From Eubacteriales bacterium (GTDB lineage Bacteria; Bacillota; Clostridia; Christensenellales; CAG-138), in assembly GCA_030695285.1 (NCBI GenBank), contig JAUYTF010000229.1, positions 1 through 7,680 of the forward strand: a DNA stretch of 7,680 bases. Direction: 5' to 3'. Below are positions 1 through 5,584 of this stretch, piece after piece. Numbering within the stretch: position 1 is the first letter of the stretch; every line of letters starts with the position of its first letter. The notes below the pieces were generated by a model. That model was not told where the DNA came from, ran no database searches, and worked only from the letters and a program-made list of their open reading frames with translations. A program made the position numbers and the translations under genes.

Positions 1-295
1 CCGCCATATGCTCGGCTTCCTGCGGATAGTCGAACATCTGCGCTTGCTCGCCGTTTAAGGTGACGAGCACGTTGATGTCCTCCGCGTTGCCTTCCATATA
101 GTCCACCAGGCGGTTGAAGGAGGTGACCAGATCGACGTTGCTCACCCCCATCTTTGGGCCGACAGCGAGCTTGGTGAACTCGTTGTTGACAAACGTTTCG
201 TCATTGACGACGAATCCGATCGACGTAAACACCACGATCAAAATCAGCAGGATGGCCGCAAGCGTCGCCATTCCGACGGAAATGAACTTTCTCAT
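1..295 (-). CDS. Integral membrane protein, probable DUF1461/TIGR01906 family (partial, N-terminal 98 codons)
   Basis: The gene reads leftwards from ATG at 295-293 and leaves the window still open. A purine-rich ribosome site (AGGGAGAG) lies about 8 bases upstream of the ATG. The protein starts MRKFISVGMATLAAILLIL and has one clear membrane segment at about residues 9-30, followed by an extracytoplasmic-looking part with NNEFTKLAVGPKMGVSNVDL, then FNRLVDYMEG (about 61-70), and ends with FDYPQEAEHMA. The pattern of a short N-terminal helix, a 'Y-K-gvs-dL' stretch, a '..lvdYl.G' stretch and an E-x-x-HM near residue 95 matches my memory of DUF1461 membrane proteins, where HM is usually followed by DV. 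The function of that family is unknown. The other membrane helices would lie outside the window. The family call is from pattern memory only; that this is a real gene is more certain than its name. Confidence 0.68.
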   Translation of the reverse strand, partial: MRKFISVGMATLAAILLILIVVFTSIGFVVNDETFVNNEFTKLAVGPKMGVSNVDLVTSFNRLVDYMEGNAEDINVLVTLNGEQAQMFDYPQEAEHMA

Positions 296-378
296 GAATT
301 ACACTCTCCCTAAAGCATACAGTTTATGAAACCAGTTTTCTGTTTCTTATCTATTTCACGCGATCGACGCGCAGCGCT

Positions 379-387
379 ATTATAGCA
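379..387 (-). promoter_or_regulatory. Extended -10 promoter for the leftward membrane-protein gene
   Basis: Read on the minus strand this is TGCTATAAT, a perfect -10 hexamer with the TGn extension. The hexamer occupies 384-379. No good -35 is present 17 bases upstream, where the sequence is CTGCAG, which is usual for extended -10 promoters. Transcription would start near 372 and give a leader of about 77 bases before the ATG at 295. The leader includes a small hairpin at 328-346 (GAAACAG, AAAA loop, CTG, one bulged G, TTTC on the minus strand). Confidence 0.6.
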
Positions 388-427
388 TAACGCGTATCCC
401 TCTGCAGAAAAATGCGCATTCCTTCGC

Positions 428-449
428 AAAAATGCCGCAAAATCGGCAT
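428..449 (-). terminator. Possible small intrinsic terminator (minus strand)
   Basis: On the minus strand ATGCCG and CGGCAT (449-444 and 437-432) form a perfect 6-bp stem with a 6-base loop, and the stem runs into TTTTT at 432-428. It would stop leftward transcripts that start further right, such as any from the promoter candidate at 469-477. The stem is short and the T-run only five bases, so this may be chance. Confidence 0.3.
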
Positions 450-468
450 AAACGACAGCATCCCGAGG

Positions 469-477
469 ATTATACCA
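469..477 (-). promoter_or_regulatory. Second extended -10 promoter candidate, leftward
   Basis: The minus strand reads TGGTATAAT, again a perfect TATAAT (474-469) with TGn. The -35 position 17 bases upstream (TGTTTT) is poor. A transcript would start near 462 and meet the hairpin and T-run at 449-428 after about 30 bases, before reaching the nearer promoter at 379-387. It could be an upstream promoter of the same gene or a chance AT-rich match. Confidence 0.35.
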
Positions 478-549
478 CAGCAGCATACGGCAAAACAGAC
501 ACACGCCGCTTCTGGTTTTGTTTTTCAGGTCACAAGCAGCGCGAAAAGC

Positions 550-578
550 TTGCCAGCGGTGAGAATCTACGGTAGAAT
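550..578 (+). promoter_or_regulatory. Sigma-A promoter for degV
   Basis: TTGCCA (550-555) and TAGAAT (573-578) each match the sigma-A consensus at 5 of 6 positions and are separated by exactly 17 bases. Transcription is expected near 585, which gives a leader of almost 200 bases before the degV start at 784. That leader contains all copies of the 52-base repeat. Confidence 0.72.
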
Positions 579-591
579 GAAAAAAATGGTG

Positions 592-730
592 TTGAATATC
601 GGCAGCGCTCGTTCTTCAAACAAAATACTGTAAACAGCCGAAATTGAATATCGGCAGTGCTCGTTCTTCAAACAAAACACTGTAAACAGCCGGAATTGAA
701 TATCGGCAGTGCTCGTTCTTCAAACAAAAT
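592..730 (+). repeat. Three tandem copies of a 52-base repeat in the degV leader
   Basis: Each unit begins TTGAATATCGGCAG. Copies start at 592, 644 and 696, so the period is exactly 52 bases. Copies one and two are complete and differ at only three places: C/T in GGCAGYGC, T/C in AAAAYACTG, and A/G in GCCGRAA. The third copy stops after 35 bases, at 730. Each copy carries TTGAA and TTCAA 23 bases apart, able to form a 5-bp stem. Copy two can also pair CAGTG (655-659) with CACTG (678-682) and CGG (652-654) with CCG (690-692). The array lies between the degV promoter and its ribosome site. It is not a CRISPR array because the whole 52-base unit is conserved and there are no unique spacers. Confidence 0.95.
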
Positions 731-783
731 TGCGATGATCAAAAAAACAGCGTGCTTGTCAGCGCGCGGAAACGAGGCAAAAC

Positions 784-1647
784 ATGAGCTTTCGAATTTT
801 CACCGACGCGACCAGCGACCTGCCCCAGAAGTTTGCACAGCAACTAAATGTCACCATCCTCCCGATGGGCTTTACCATGGAGGAAAAAGAGTATTTCTAT
901 GTGCCCGGCAATTCGGATATGCCGATTGAAACGTTCTACGAGAAGATGCGTGCGGGCATCGGCGCGATCACCGCGCAAGTCAACGCGTATACGTTCGTTG
1001 AGGCGTTTGAGCCGGTGCTGCAAGCCGGCGAGGACGTGCTCTACATCGGTCTATCCTCCAAGCTCTCCGGCACGGTGCAGTCCGCCTTCAGCGCGGCGGA
1101 GGAACTCACCGCAAAATACCCTTCGCGAAAGGTGATCGTCATCGATTCCTACTGCGCTTCCCTCGGAGAAGGGCTTCTCGTCTACTATGCCGCGCGCAAG
1201 CATGACATGGGACTGGAAGATCTCGCCAAGTGGGTGGAGGACAACAAGCTGCGCTTCGTACACTGGTTTACGGTGGACGACCTGGTCTATCTCAAACGCG
1301 GCGGGCGCATCAGCGGCGCGACTGCCGCCATCGCCACCATCCTCAACATCAAGCCCGTCATGCACGTGGACAACGAAGGCTACCTCGTCGCGGTGGAAAA
1401 GGTGCAGGGCAGAAAGAAATCCCTGCGCGCGCTGTTTGACCGCATGGATAAAACGGTGGATGCGGCAGCGACGGACACGGTGTTCCTTGGCCACTGCGAC
1501 TCGCCTACGGATGCCGAATATGTAGCCAGTCTCATCCGCGAGAAATATCCGGATATGATCATCCATATCGACGCCATCGGCACGAGCATCGGTGCGCACT
1601 CCGGCCCCGGCACCATCGCGCTGTTCTTTATTGGCAGCGAGCGGTAA
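784..1647 (+). CDS. degV: DegV family protein (fatty-acid-binding, FakB-like)
   Basis: This is a full-length 287-residue DegV protein. Members bind a fatty acid and, in characterised cases (FakB), present it to the kinase FakA, which makes acyl-phosphate for phospholipid synthesis; they are cytoplasmic. The family signatures are all present: TDATSDLP near the start (7-14), the lipid-carboxylate loop SSKLSGT (91-97), FTVDDLVYLKRGGRIS (162-177), QGRKK (208-212) and the C-terminal GAHSGPGT with His272. The usual TSQP-like loop reads TAQVN here (63-67), keeping the Thr and Gln. The ATG at 784 is preceded by GAGG at 774-777 with a 6-base gap, and the N-terminus fits the family. It appears monocistronic, with its own promoter at 550-578 and a strong terminator at 1706-1737. 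No FakA-like kinase is in the window, so the lipid partner is inferred from the family only. Confidence 0.96.
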   Translation: MSFRIFTDATSDLPQKFAQQLNVTILPMGFTMEEKEYFYVPGNSDMPIETFYEKMRAGIGAITAQVNAYTFVEAFEPVLQAGEDVLYIGLSSKLSGTVQSAFSAAEELTAKYPSRKVIVIDSYCASLGEGLLVYYAARKHDMGLEDLAKWVEDNKLRFVHWFTVDDLVYLKRGGRISGATAAIATILNIKPVMHVDNEGYLVAVEKVQGRKKSLRALFDRMDKTVDAAATDTVFLGHCDSPTDAEYVASLIREKYPDMIIHIDAIGTSIGAHSGPGTIALFFIGSER

Positions 1648-1705
1648 AGAAAGGCGGGGATCGGGTTTTGCCCGCGTTCGTGTTCAGACAACGGAATCAT
1701 CGATC

Positions 1706-1737
1706 AGCGGGTGGGGCTTCCTGCCCGCTTTCTGTTT
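1706..1737 (+). terminator. Rho-independent terminator after degV
   Basis: The inverted repeat 1706-1729 folds into a 10-bp stem: six Watson-Crick pairs AGCGGG/CCCGCT, two G-T wobbles, two G-C pairs, and a 4-base GCTT loop. It is followed directly by the T-rich tract TTTCTGTTT. A smaller CGGG/CCCG hairpin at 1662-1674 precedes it. It separates degV from the pyrophosphatase operon. Confidence 0.85.
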
Positions 1738-1759
1738 CCGGCACGGTATCGTTTGATTT

Positions 1760-1787
1760 CGAATAGAGATTCGTTTGTTGCGCAAAC
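1760..1787 (+). repeat. Two adjacent short inverted repeats upstream of the pyrophosphatase promoter
   Basis: CGAAT-AGAG-ATTCG (1760-1773) and GTTTG-TTGCG-CAAAC (1773-1787) are both perfect 5-bp inverted repeats that share one base. They end 8 bases before the -35 hexamer at 1796. The position suits an activator or repressor site, but repeats this short can arise by chance. Confidence 0.35.
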
Positions 1788-1795
1788 TCCTGTGC

Positions 1796-1824
1796 TTGAA
1801 AACAGGCGTCTTTCAGACTAAAAT
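1796..1824 (+). promoter_or_regulatory. Sigma-A promoter for the pyrophosphatase-kinase operon
   Basis: TTGAAA (1796-1801) and TAAAAT (1819-1824) each match consensus at 5 of 6 positions with a 17-base spacer. The start would be near 1831, giving a leader of about 65 bases to the ATG at 1897. The promoter follows the degV terminator, so these genes should be transcribed separately from degV. Confidence 0.75.
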
Positions 1825-1887
1825 GAAAACACATCTCATCTGATGCCGCGTATCTGCCTTCACGGTTCAGGTCGCGCCGCGGCGCAC

Positions 1888-1893
1888 GGAGGA
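1888..1893 (+). promoter_or_regulatory. Ribosome binding site deciding the pyrophosphatase start
   Basis: GGAGGA ends three bases before the ATG at 1897. The reading frame is open further upstream to an ATG at 1843, but that ATG has no purine-rich site, and the conserved N-terminal motif begins directly after 1897. The spacing is somewhat short. Confidence 0.75.
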
Positions 1894-1896
1894 AGC

Positions 1897-3510
1897 ATGG
1901 AACCCATCTACATCACAGGACACCGCAATCCGGACACGGACTCCATCGTCGCCGCTATCTCCTACGCCATGCTCAAAAACGCGCTGGGAGAGCGCGCCTA
2001 CGTTGCCGCGCGCATCGGCGAGCTGAGCGACCAAACCGAGACTCTGCTGCAGAGATTTGACTTTCCTGCGCCGAAACTCCTGCGCAACGTGCGTACGCAG
2101 GTTTCGGATCTCGACTTTGATCAGCCGCCCATCCTCTCCGCTGCCGTCAGTGTGTTCCACGCTTGGCAAACCATGGAGACGGATACCGCCGGGGTGCCTA
2201 CCCTGCCCGTGACGGATGAAGAGGGCCGGCTCTACGGCATGCTGGCTCCCGAAGAGATCGCGGGTTATGACATGCGGTTTGTCACGAGCAGCAGAATCGA
2301 AGGAATTCCGCTCTTCAACCTGCTCGCCTGCCTTGACGGACGGCTTGTCCGCGCAAACGCGGAGCAGTCCATGCTCACCGGGTCGCTCGTGATCACCCTG
2401 CCGACGCACACAGGATTGCCGGAAATTACCAGCGACAGCGTCGTAATCTGCGGCAACCAGCCGGACGTCATCCGTCATGCGCTGGCGCAGCGCGCCGCAG
2501 CACTGATCGTCTGCGAAAGCGAAGTAGCGAACGACCTGATCTCTGGTTCTAAGGAGAGCTGCATCATCTCCACGCCGTTTGACGCATACACCGCATCCCG
2601 CCTGGTGATACTCGCCGTGCCGGTTTCTCGCATCTGCCGCAGAGAGAACCTCGTGTCCTTTCATTTGACGGACTATCTCGACGATGTGCGGGAAGCCACC
2701 TTAAAATCGCGCTTTCGGAGCTATCCAGTGCTCGATCATAACGACCGCGTAGTCGGGACGCTCTCTCGCTTTCACCTGCTACGCCCCAAGCGAAAGCGCG
2801 TGGTTCTGGTGGATCACAACGAGCGAAATCAGTCCATCCCCGGGCTCGAGCAGGCGGAGATTCTCGAGATCATCGACCATCACCGCCTTGCGGAAGTGGA
2901 GACCGACGCGCCGGTCTATGTGCGAAACGAGCCCGTCGGCAGCACCTGCACCATCATCACGAGCATGTTTTTTGAGCGCGGTGTCATGCCCAGCAAAAAG
3001 CTTGCGGGTTTGCTCGCTGCCGCTATCGTCGCAGACACCATCGTGTTCAAATCGCCCACCAGCACGCCTGTCGACCACACGATGGCAGAGCGTATGGCAA
3101 AGATTGCCGGGCTTTCTTTGGAGGCGCTGGGGCAGGATATTTTCTCTGTTTCCCCGGCAAAAGAGCACGACCTTCATACGCTCTTTTTTGCGGATTTCAA
3201 GCAGTTTCAAATCGCGGGGCATTCGATCGGTATTTCACAGATCACGTCGCTGGATACCGATGCGCTTCTGCAGGAGAAAGCGGATTTTATCTCACTCATG
3301 GAACACGAGACCGTGCAGCATCATTATGATATGATGTTGCTGATGCTCACCGATGTGCTCAAGGAGGGTACCCTGCTCATCGCCGTGGGCGACCTTGACT
3401 CTGTGGAGCACGCATTGAACGTCTCCTTTCAGGAGCATGCGGCTTTCCTGCCGGGGGTCATCTCGCGCAAGAAGCAGATCGTTCCCGCGCTCTCGCTCCT
3501 CTGGGGCTAA
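1897..3510 (+). CDS. ppaC: Manganese-dependent inorganic pyrophosphatase, family II, with CBS and DRTGG regulatory insert
   Basis: The 537-residue protein hydrolyses pyrophosphate to phosphate, pulling biosynthetic reactions forward in the cytoplasm. The DHH phosphoesterase half is split by a regulatory insert. The start has GHRNPDTDS (8-16) with metal ligands His9, Asp13 and Asp15. The insert of roughly residues 65-295 fits CBS, DRTGG, CBS, with the second CBS ending near YPVLDHNDRVVGTL. The DHH half then resumes with VDHNE (305-309), IDHHR (326-330), VGSTCTII (347-354) and VADTIVFKSPT (378-388). The DHHA2 domain closes with SRKKQ (523-527). All expected metal and phosphate ligands that I can identify are present. 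In characterised CBS pyrophosphatases the insert binds adenine nucleotides (AMP and ADP inhibit; ATP or diadenosine polyphosphates activate), so similar control is inferred here. The length is typical of the CBS-DRTGG subfamily. The downstream kinase gene follows after 71 bases with no terminator, so the two are probably co-transcribed. Confidence 0.95.
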   Translation: MEPIYITGHRNPDTDSIVAAISYAMLKNALGERAYVAARIGELSDQTETLLQRFDFPAPKLLRNVRTQVSDLDFDQPPILSAAVSVFHAWQTMETDTAGVPTLPVTDEEGRLYGMLAPEEIAGYDMRFVTSSRIEGIPLFNLLACLDGRLVRANAEQSMLTGSLVITLPTHTGLPEITSDSVVICGNQPDVIRHALAQRAAALIVCESEVANDLISGSKESCIISTPFDAYTASRLVILAVPVSRICRRENLVSFHLTDYLDDVREATLKSRFRSYPVLDHNDRVVGTLSRFHLLRPKRKRVVLVDHNERNQSIPGLEQAEILEIIDHHRLAEVETDAPVYVRNEPVGSTCTIITSMFFERGVMPSKKLAGLLAAAIVADTIVFKSPTSTPVDHTMAERMAKIAGLSLEALGQDIFSVSPAKEHDLHTLFFADFKQFQIAGHSIGISQITSLDTDALLQEKADFISLMEHETVQHHYDMMLLMLTDVLKEGTLLIAVGDLDSVEHALNVSFQEHAAFLPGVISRKKQIVPALSLLWG

Positions 3511-3567
3511 ACTGCGCGCGCAACATGTCAGGCGCACCCGGTAAGCCATCGGCAGAATCAAACACAC

Positions 3568-3574
3568 AGGAGGT
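3568..3574 (+). promoter_or_regulatory. Strong ribosome binding site deciding the kinase start
   Basis: AGGAGGT lies seven bases before the ATG at 3582. An in-frame ATG at 3525 would place this site inside the coding sequence, and the added 19 residues do not resemble a TGS domain start, so 3582 is preferred. Confidence 0.85.
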
Positions 3575-3581
3575 AGAGATC

Positions 3582-5294
3582 ATGCAACTGACCATAGACG
3601 GCATTGTCACGGAAGTCGTCGCCGGCGAGCGCCTTTTGGACATCGTCCGCCGCCTCGGCCTTGACAGCGCGGACTTAAAGACGCGCCCGATCGCGGCAAA
3701 CATCGCGGGGGAAACCTTTACGCTCAACTATATCCCCCTGCGCGAAGAGAGCACCCCCGGCGTTCAGCAGGGGACGCTTCGCCGCGCCATGCGCGCGGCA
3801 AACGGTATCGTCTCGCTGCTGCGCTACGACAGCGCACGCGGCAACCGCGTCTATGAACGCACGATGCTGTTTGTTTTCCTGCTCGTCATGCGAAAGCTCT
3901 ACCCCAAGACGCGGGTGCGCATCAACTATGCGGTCGGCGCGGGCCTCTTTGCCAGAGTCGGCGAGGGGATGCGGCTAAGCCAGCAGGAAATCGACCGGAT
4001 CAAGAAGACCATGCGCGAGATCGTGGATGCAGACCTGACGCTTGAGCGCAAACGGATCGACATCGACGACGCCATCGACTTCTTCTCCGCCGACGGACAG
4101 GAAGACAAGGTTCGCCTCTTGAAATACCGCCAGTTCTCTTTTTTCGACGTATACCGACAGGATGACTACCTGGACTACTTCTACGGCGAGATGGCGCCGA
4201 GCACGGGATATGCCGCGGTCTTCGATCTGCAGGCGCAAAGGGGCGGCCTGCTGCTTTTGCGCCCCTCGGCCGAAAACCCGAACAAGCCCGCCAAGCACGT
4301 TTCCCTGCCGCGGCTCTCCGGCGTGTTCTCCGAGAACGAGGAGTGGGGCAGGCTCATGCATTGCACCGTGGTTGCCGACCTCAACGACATGGTGCTCAAC
4401 GGCGAGGTGCGCACGCTGATTCGCGTCAACGAGGCGCTGCATGAAAAACGATTTGCGCAGCTGGCGGACGAGATCATCCAGCGCGGCGCGCGCGCGATTC
4501 TGATCGCCGGGCCTTCCAGCAGCGGCAAGACCACGAGCGCAAACAGGCTCTGCACGCAGCTACGCGTGCACGGCAAAACGCCCGTGCTGGTGTCGCTGGA
4601 CAACTACTATCTCAACCGTGAGCAGCTCAAGCCCGGGCCGGACGGAACCGTGGATCTCGAGGATATCGCAACCATCGATGTGCCGCAGTTCCAGGCGGAC
4701 CTCACCCGCCTGCTCAGGGGCGAGGAGGTAGAGTTGCCGAAATTTGACTTCATCCATCAAAAACGCAGCCTGACCGGCCATAAGCTGCGTATTGACGAAA
4801 GCACGCCGCTTGTCATCGAGGGCATCCACGGCCTGAACCCGCAGCTGCTGCCTGACGCGGTGGATCATACGCTGATGTTCCGGCTTTATGTCTCAGCGCT
4901 GACCACGCTAAACCTTGACGACCACAACCGCGTGCCCACCACATATCTGCGCCTTCTTCGGCGCATGGTGCGTGATCACGAGACGCGCGGCGCCTCGGTC
5001 GAGCGCACGCTCTCCATGTGGGACAGTGTGCGCGCGGGCGAAGAAAAATGGATCTTCCCATATCAGGAAGATGCGGACGCCATATTCAACACCACGCTCA
5101 TCTATGAGCCCGCCGTACTGAAAAAACATATTTTCCCGCTCTTGAGTGCGGTGCGGCCGGAGAGCATCTATTATGACGAGGCGCGCTCCATCGTCAAGTT
5201 TCTGAATTATTTCGTCGAGGCCGATGTCGAGGACGAAATTCCGCCCACGTCAATCCTGCGCGAATTCGTCGGCGGCAATACTTTTTACCGCTGA
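3582..5294 (+). CDS. TGS domain plus tRNA-synthetase-like domain fused to a uridine-kinase-like P-loop kinase
   Basis: The 570-residue cytoplasmic protein has three parts. Residues 1-60 form a TGS-like domain. Residues about 65-235 resemble the second additional (editing-like) domain of threonyl-tRNA synthetase, with LYPKTRVRINYAVGAGL (106-122) and the YGEMAPSTGYAAVF stretch (201-214). Residues about 285-570 are a phosphoribulokinase/uridine kinase-type domain: Walker A GPSSSGKTT (310-318), SLDNYYLNRE (338-347), EGIHGLN (413-419), an arginine-rich lid RLLRRMVRDHETRG (457-470) and FNTTLIYE (502-509). Proteins of this architecture are usually annotated as uridine kinase or nucleoside kinase in Clostridia; the true phosphate acceptor has not, to my knowledge, been settled by sequence alone. 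Residues 1-238 contain no histidine or cysteine, so the zinc and editing ligands of the synthetase domain are absent. It lies 71 bases downstream of the pyrophosphatase gene, probably in the same operon. Confidence 0.92.
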   Translation: MQLTIDGIVTEVVAGERLLDIVRRLGLDSADLKTRPIAANIAGETFTLNYIPLREESTPGVQQGTLRRAMRAANGIVSLLRYDSARGNRVYERTMLFVFLLVMRKLYPKTRVRINYAVGAGLFARVGEGMRLSQQEIDRIKKTMREIVDADLTLERKRIDIDDAIDFFSADGQEDKVRLLKYRQFSFFDVYRQDDYLDYFYGEMAPSTGYAAVFDLQAQRGGLLLLRPSAENPNKPAKHVSLPRLSGVFSENEEWGRLMHCTVVADLNDMVLNGEVRTLIRVNEALHEKRFAQLADEIIQRGARAILIAGPSSSGKTTSANRLCTQLRVHGKTPVLVSLDNYYLNREQLKPGPDGTVDLEDIATIDVPQFQADLTRLLRGEEVELPKFDFIHQKRSLTGHKLRIDESTPLVIEGIHGLNPQLLPDAVDHTLMFRLYVSALTTLNLDDHNRVPTTYLRLLRRMVRDHETRGASVERTLSMWDSVRAGEEKWIFPYQEDADAIFNTTLIYEPAVLKKHIFPLLSAVRPESIYYDEARSIVKFLNYFVEADVEDEIPPTSILREFVGGNTFYR

Positions 5295-5312
5295 GCTCCC
5301 CACGCCTTCTTT

Positions 5313-5322
5313 GCACATGTGC
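5313..5322 (+). repeat. Perfect 10-base palindrome downstream of the kinase gene
   Basis: GCACATGTGC is a perfect palindrome 19 bases after the kinase stop codon. It is not followed by a T-run, so it is not a terminator on its own. No function can be assigned. Confidence 0.3.
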
Positions 5323-5345
5323 GCCTCCCGGACGGATGTAGGTTC

Positions 5346-5380
5346 CGCGGGCAGCGTTTCTGAGCGCGATTGTTTATATT
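5346..5380 (+). terminator. Possible weak terminator of the pyrophosphatase-kinase operon
   Basis: CGCG (5346-5349) pairs with CGCG (5365-5368), and CAG with CTG inside it, separated by a GG/AG internal loop that could form tandem purine mismatches. A T-rich stretch, ATTGTTTATATT, follows. The fold is weak and the T-run is interrupted, but no better terminator is seen in the 290 bases between the kinase and the surface-protein gene. Confidence 0.33.
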
Positions 5381-5477
5381 AATTGAGAAAGAATACCCCG
5401 TTTTGCCAAAATATATATACAAATTTCACAGAAAGTCGGCGATTTCGTAACAATCTAGTTAAGAAAGAGAAAACGAT

Positions 5478-5516
5478 TCATACGCTTGTTGACTTTGCGA
5501 TGCTACATTCGTATGA
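5478..5516 (+). repeat. Inverted repeat bracketing the surface-protein promoter (operator candidate)
   Basis: TCATACG (5478-5484) and CGTATGA (5510-5516) are perfect 7-bp inverted copies with centres 32 bases apart, about three helical turns. The left arm ends 4 bases before the -35 hexamer and the right arm overlaps the -10. The geometry would suit a dimeric repressor, but no regulator is visible in the window. Confidence 0.4.
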
Positions 5517-5517
5517 T
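5489..5517 (+). promoter_or_regulatory. Sigma-A promoter for the surface protein-sortase operon
   Basis: TTGACT (5489-5494) and TATGAT (5512-5517) each match consensus at 5 of 6 positions with a 17-base spacer. Upstream DNA from about 5370 to 5480 is AT-rich, as in UP elements. Transcription would start near 5524, giving a leader of about 60 bases. Confidence 0.8.
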
Positions 5518-5528
5518 GGTATCAGTCC

Positions 5529-5556
5529 ATGAAACTCCCGTTTCATCCGAATTCGG
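5529..5556 (+). promoter_or_regulatory. Structured 5' leader of the surface-protein mRNA: hairpin plus palindrome
   Basis: ATGAAAC-TCCC-GTTTCAT (5529-5546) is a perfect 7-bp stem with a 4-base loop, and the 10-base palindrome CCGAATTCGG (5547-5556) follows immediately. Both lie just inside the predicted transcript and upstream of the AGGAGG ribosome site at 5571-5576, which stays free. They could protect the 5' end of an abundant mRNA or be protein-binding DNA sites. Confidence 0.5.
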
Positions 5557-5584
5557 TGCTCCGATCAATTAGGAGGAATAACAA

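Noticed and set aside
310..504. Minus-strand small gene of 64 codons upstream of the DUF1461-like gene
   Set aside because: It spans both promoter candidates and the hairpin, has no ribosome site that I can see, and its composition is unlike that of the neighbouring genes.
592..730. CRISPR-like repeat array
   Set aside because: The spacing segments are nearly identical between copies, so the conserved unit is the full 52 bases and there are no unique spacers. No cas genes are present.
657..929. Plus-strand 90-codon frame through the repeats into degV
   Set aside because: It overlaps the degV start in another frame, has no ribosome site, and its only patterned part is the repeat itself.
1051..1599. 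Minus-strand open frame of 182 codons opposite degV
   Set aside because: It is a shadow of degV, with Arg/Asp/Val-rich low-information sequence and no family motif.
1843..1896. Longer N-terminus for the pyrophosphatase starting at 1843
   Set aside because: The extra 18 residues are not part of the family, there is no ribosome site before 1843, and GGAGGA directly precedes the ATG at 1897.
1867..2664. Minus-strand open frame of 265 codons opposite the pyrophosphatase gene
   Set aside because: It is wholly inside a clear, motif-rich plus-strand gene; long antisense frames are expected in GC-rich coding DNA. It has no recognisable domain and no ribosome site.
3513..3522. TGCGCGCGCA palindrome between the pyrophosphatase and kinase genes as a terminator
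   Set aside because: It has no loop-forming spacer and no T-run after it, so it does not look like an intrinsic terminator; the two genes remain a likely operon.
3525..3581. Longer N-terminus for the TGS-kinase starting at 3525
   Set aside because: It would put a consensus ribosome site inside the coding sequence, and the added residues do not resemble the TGS domain.
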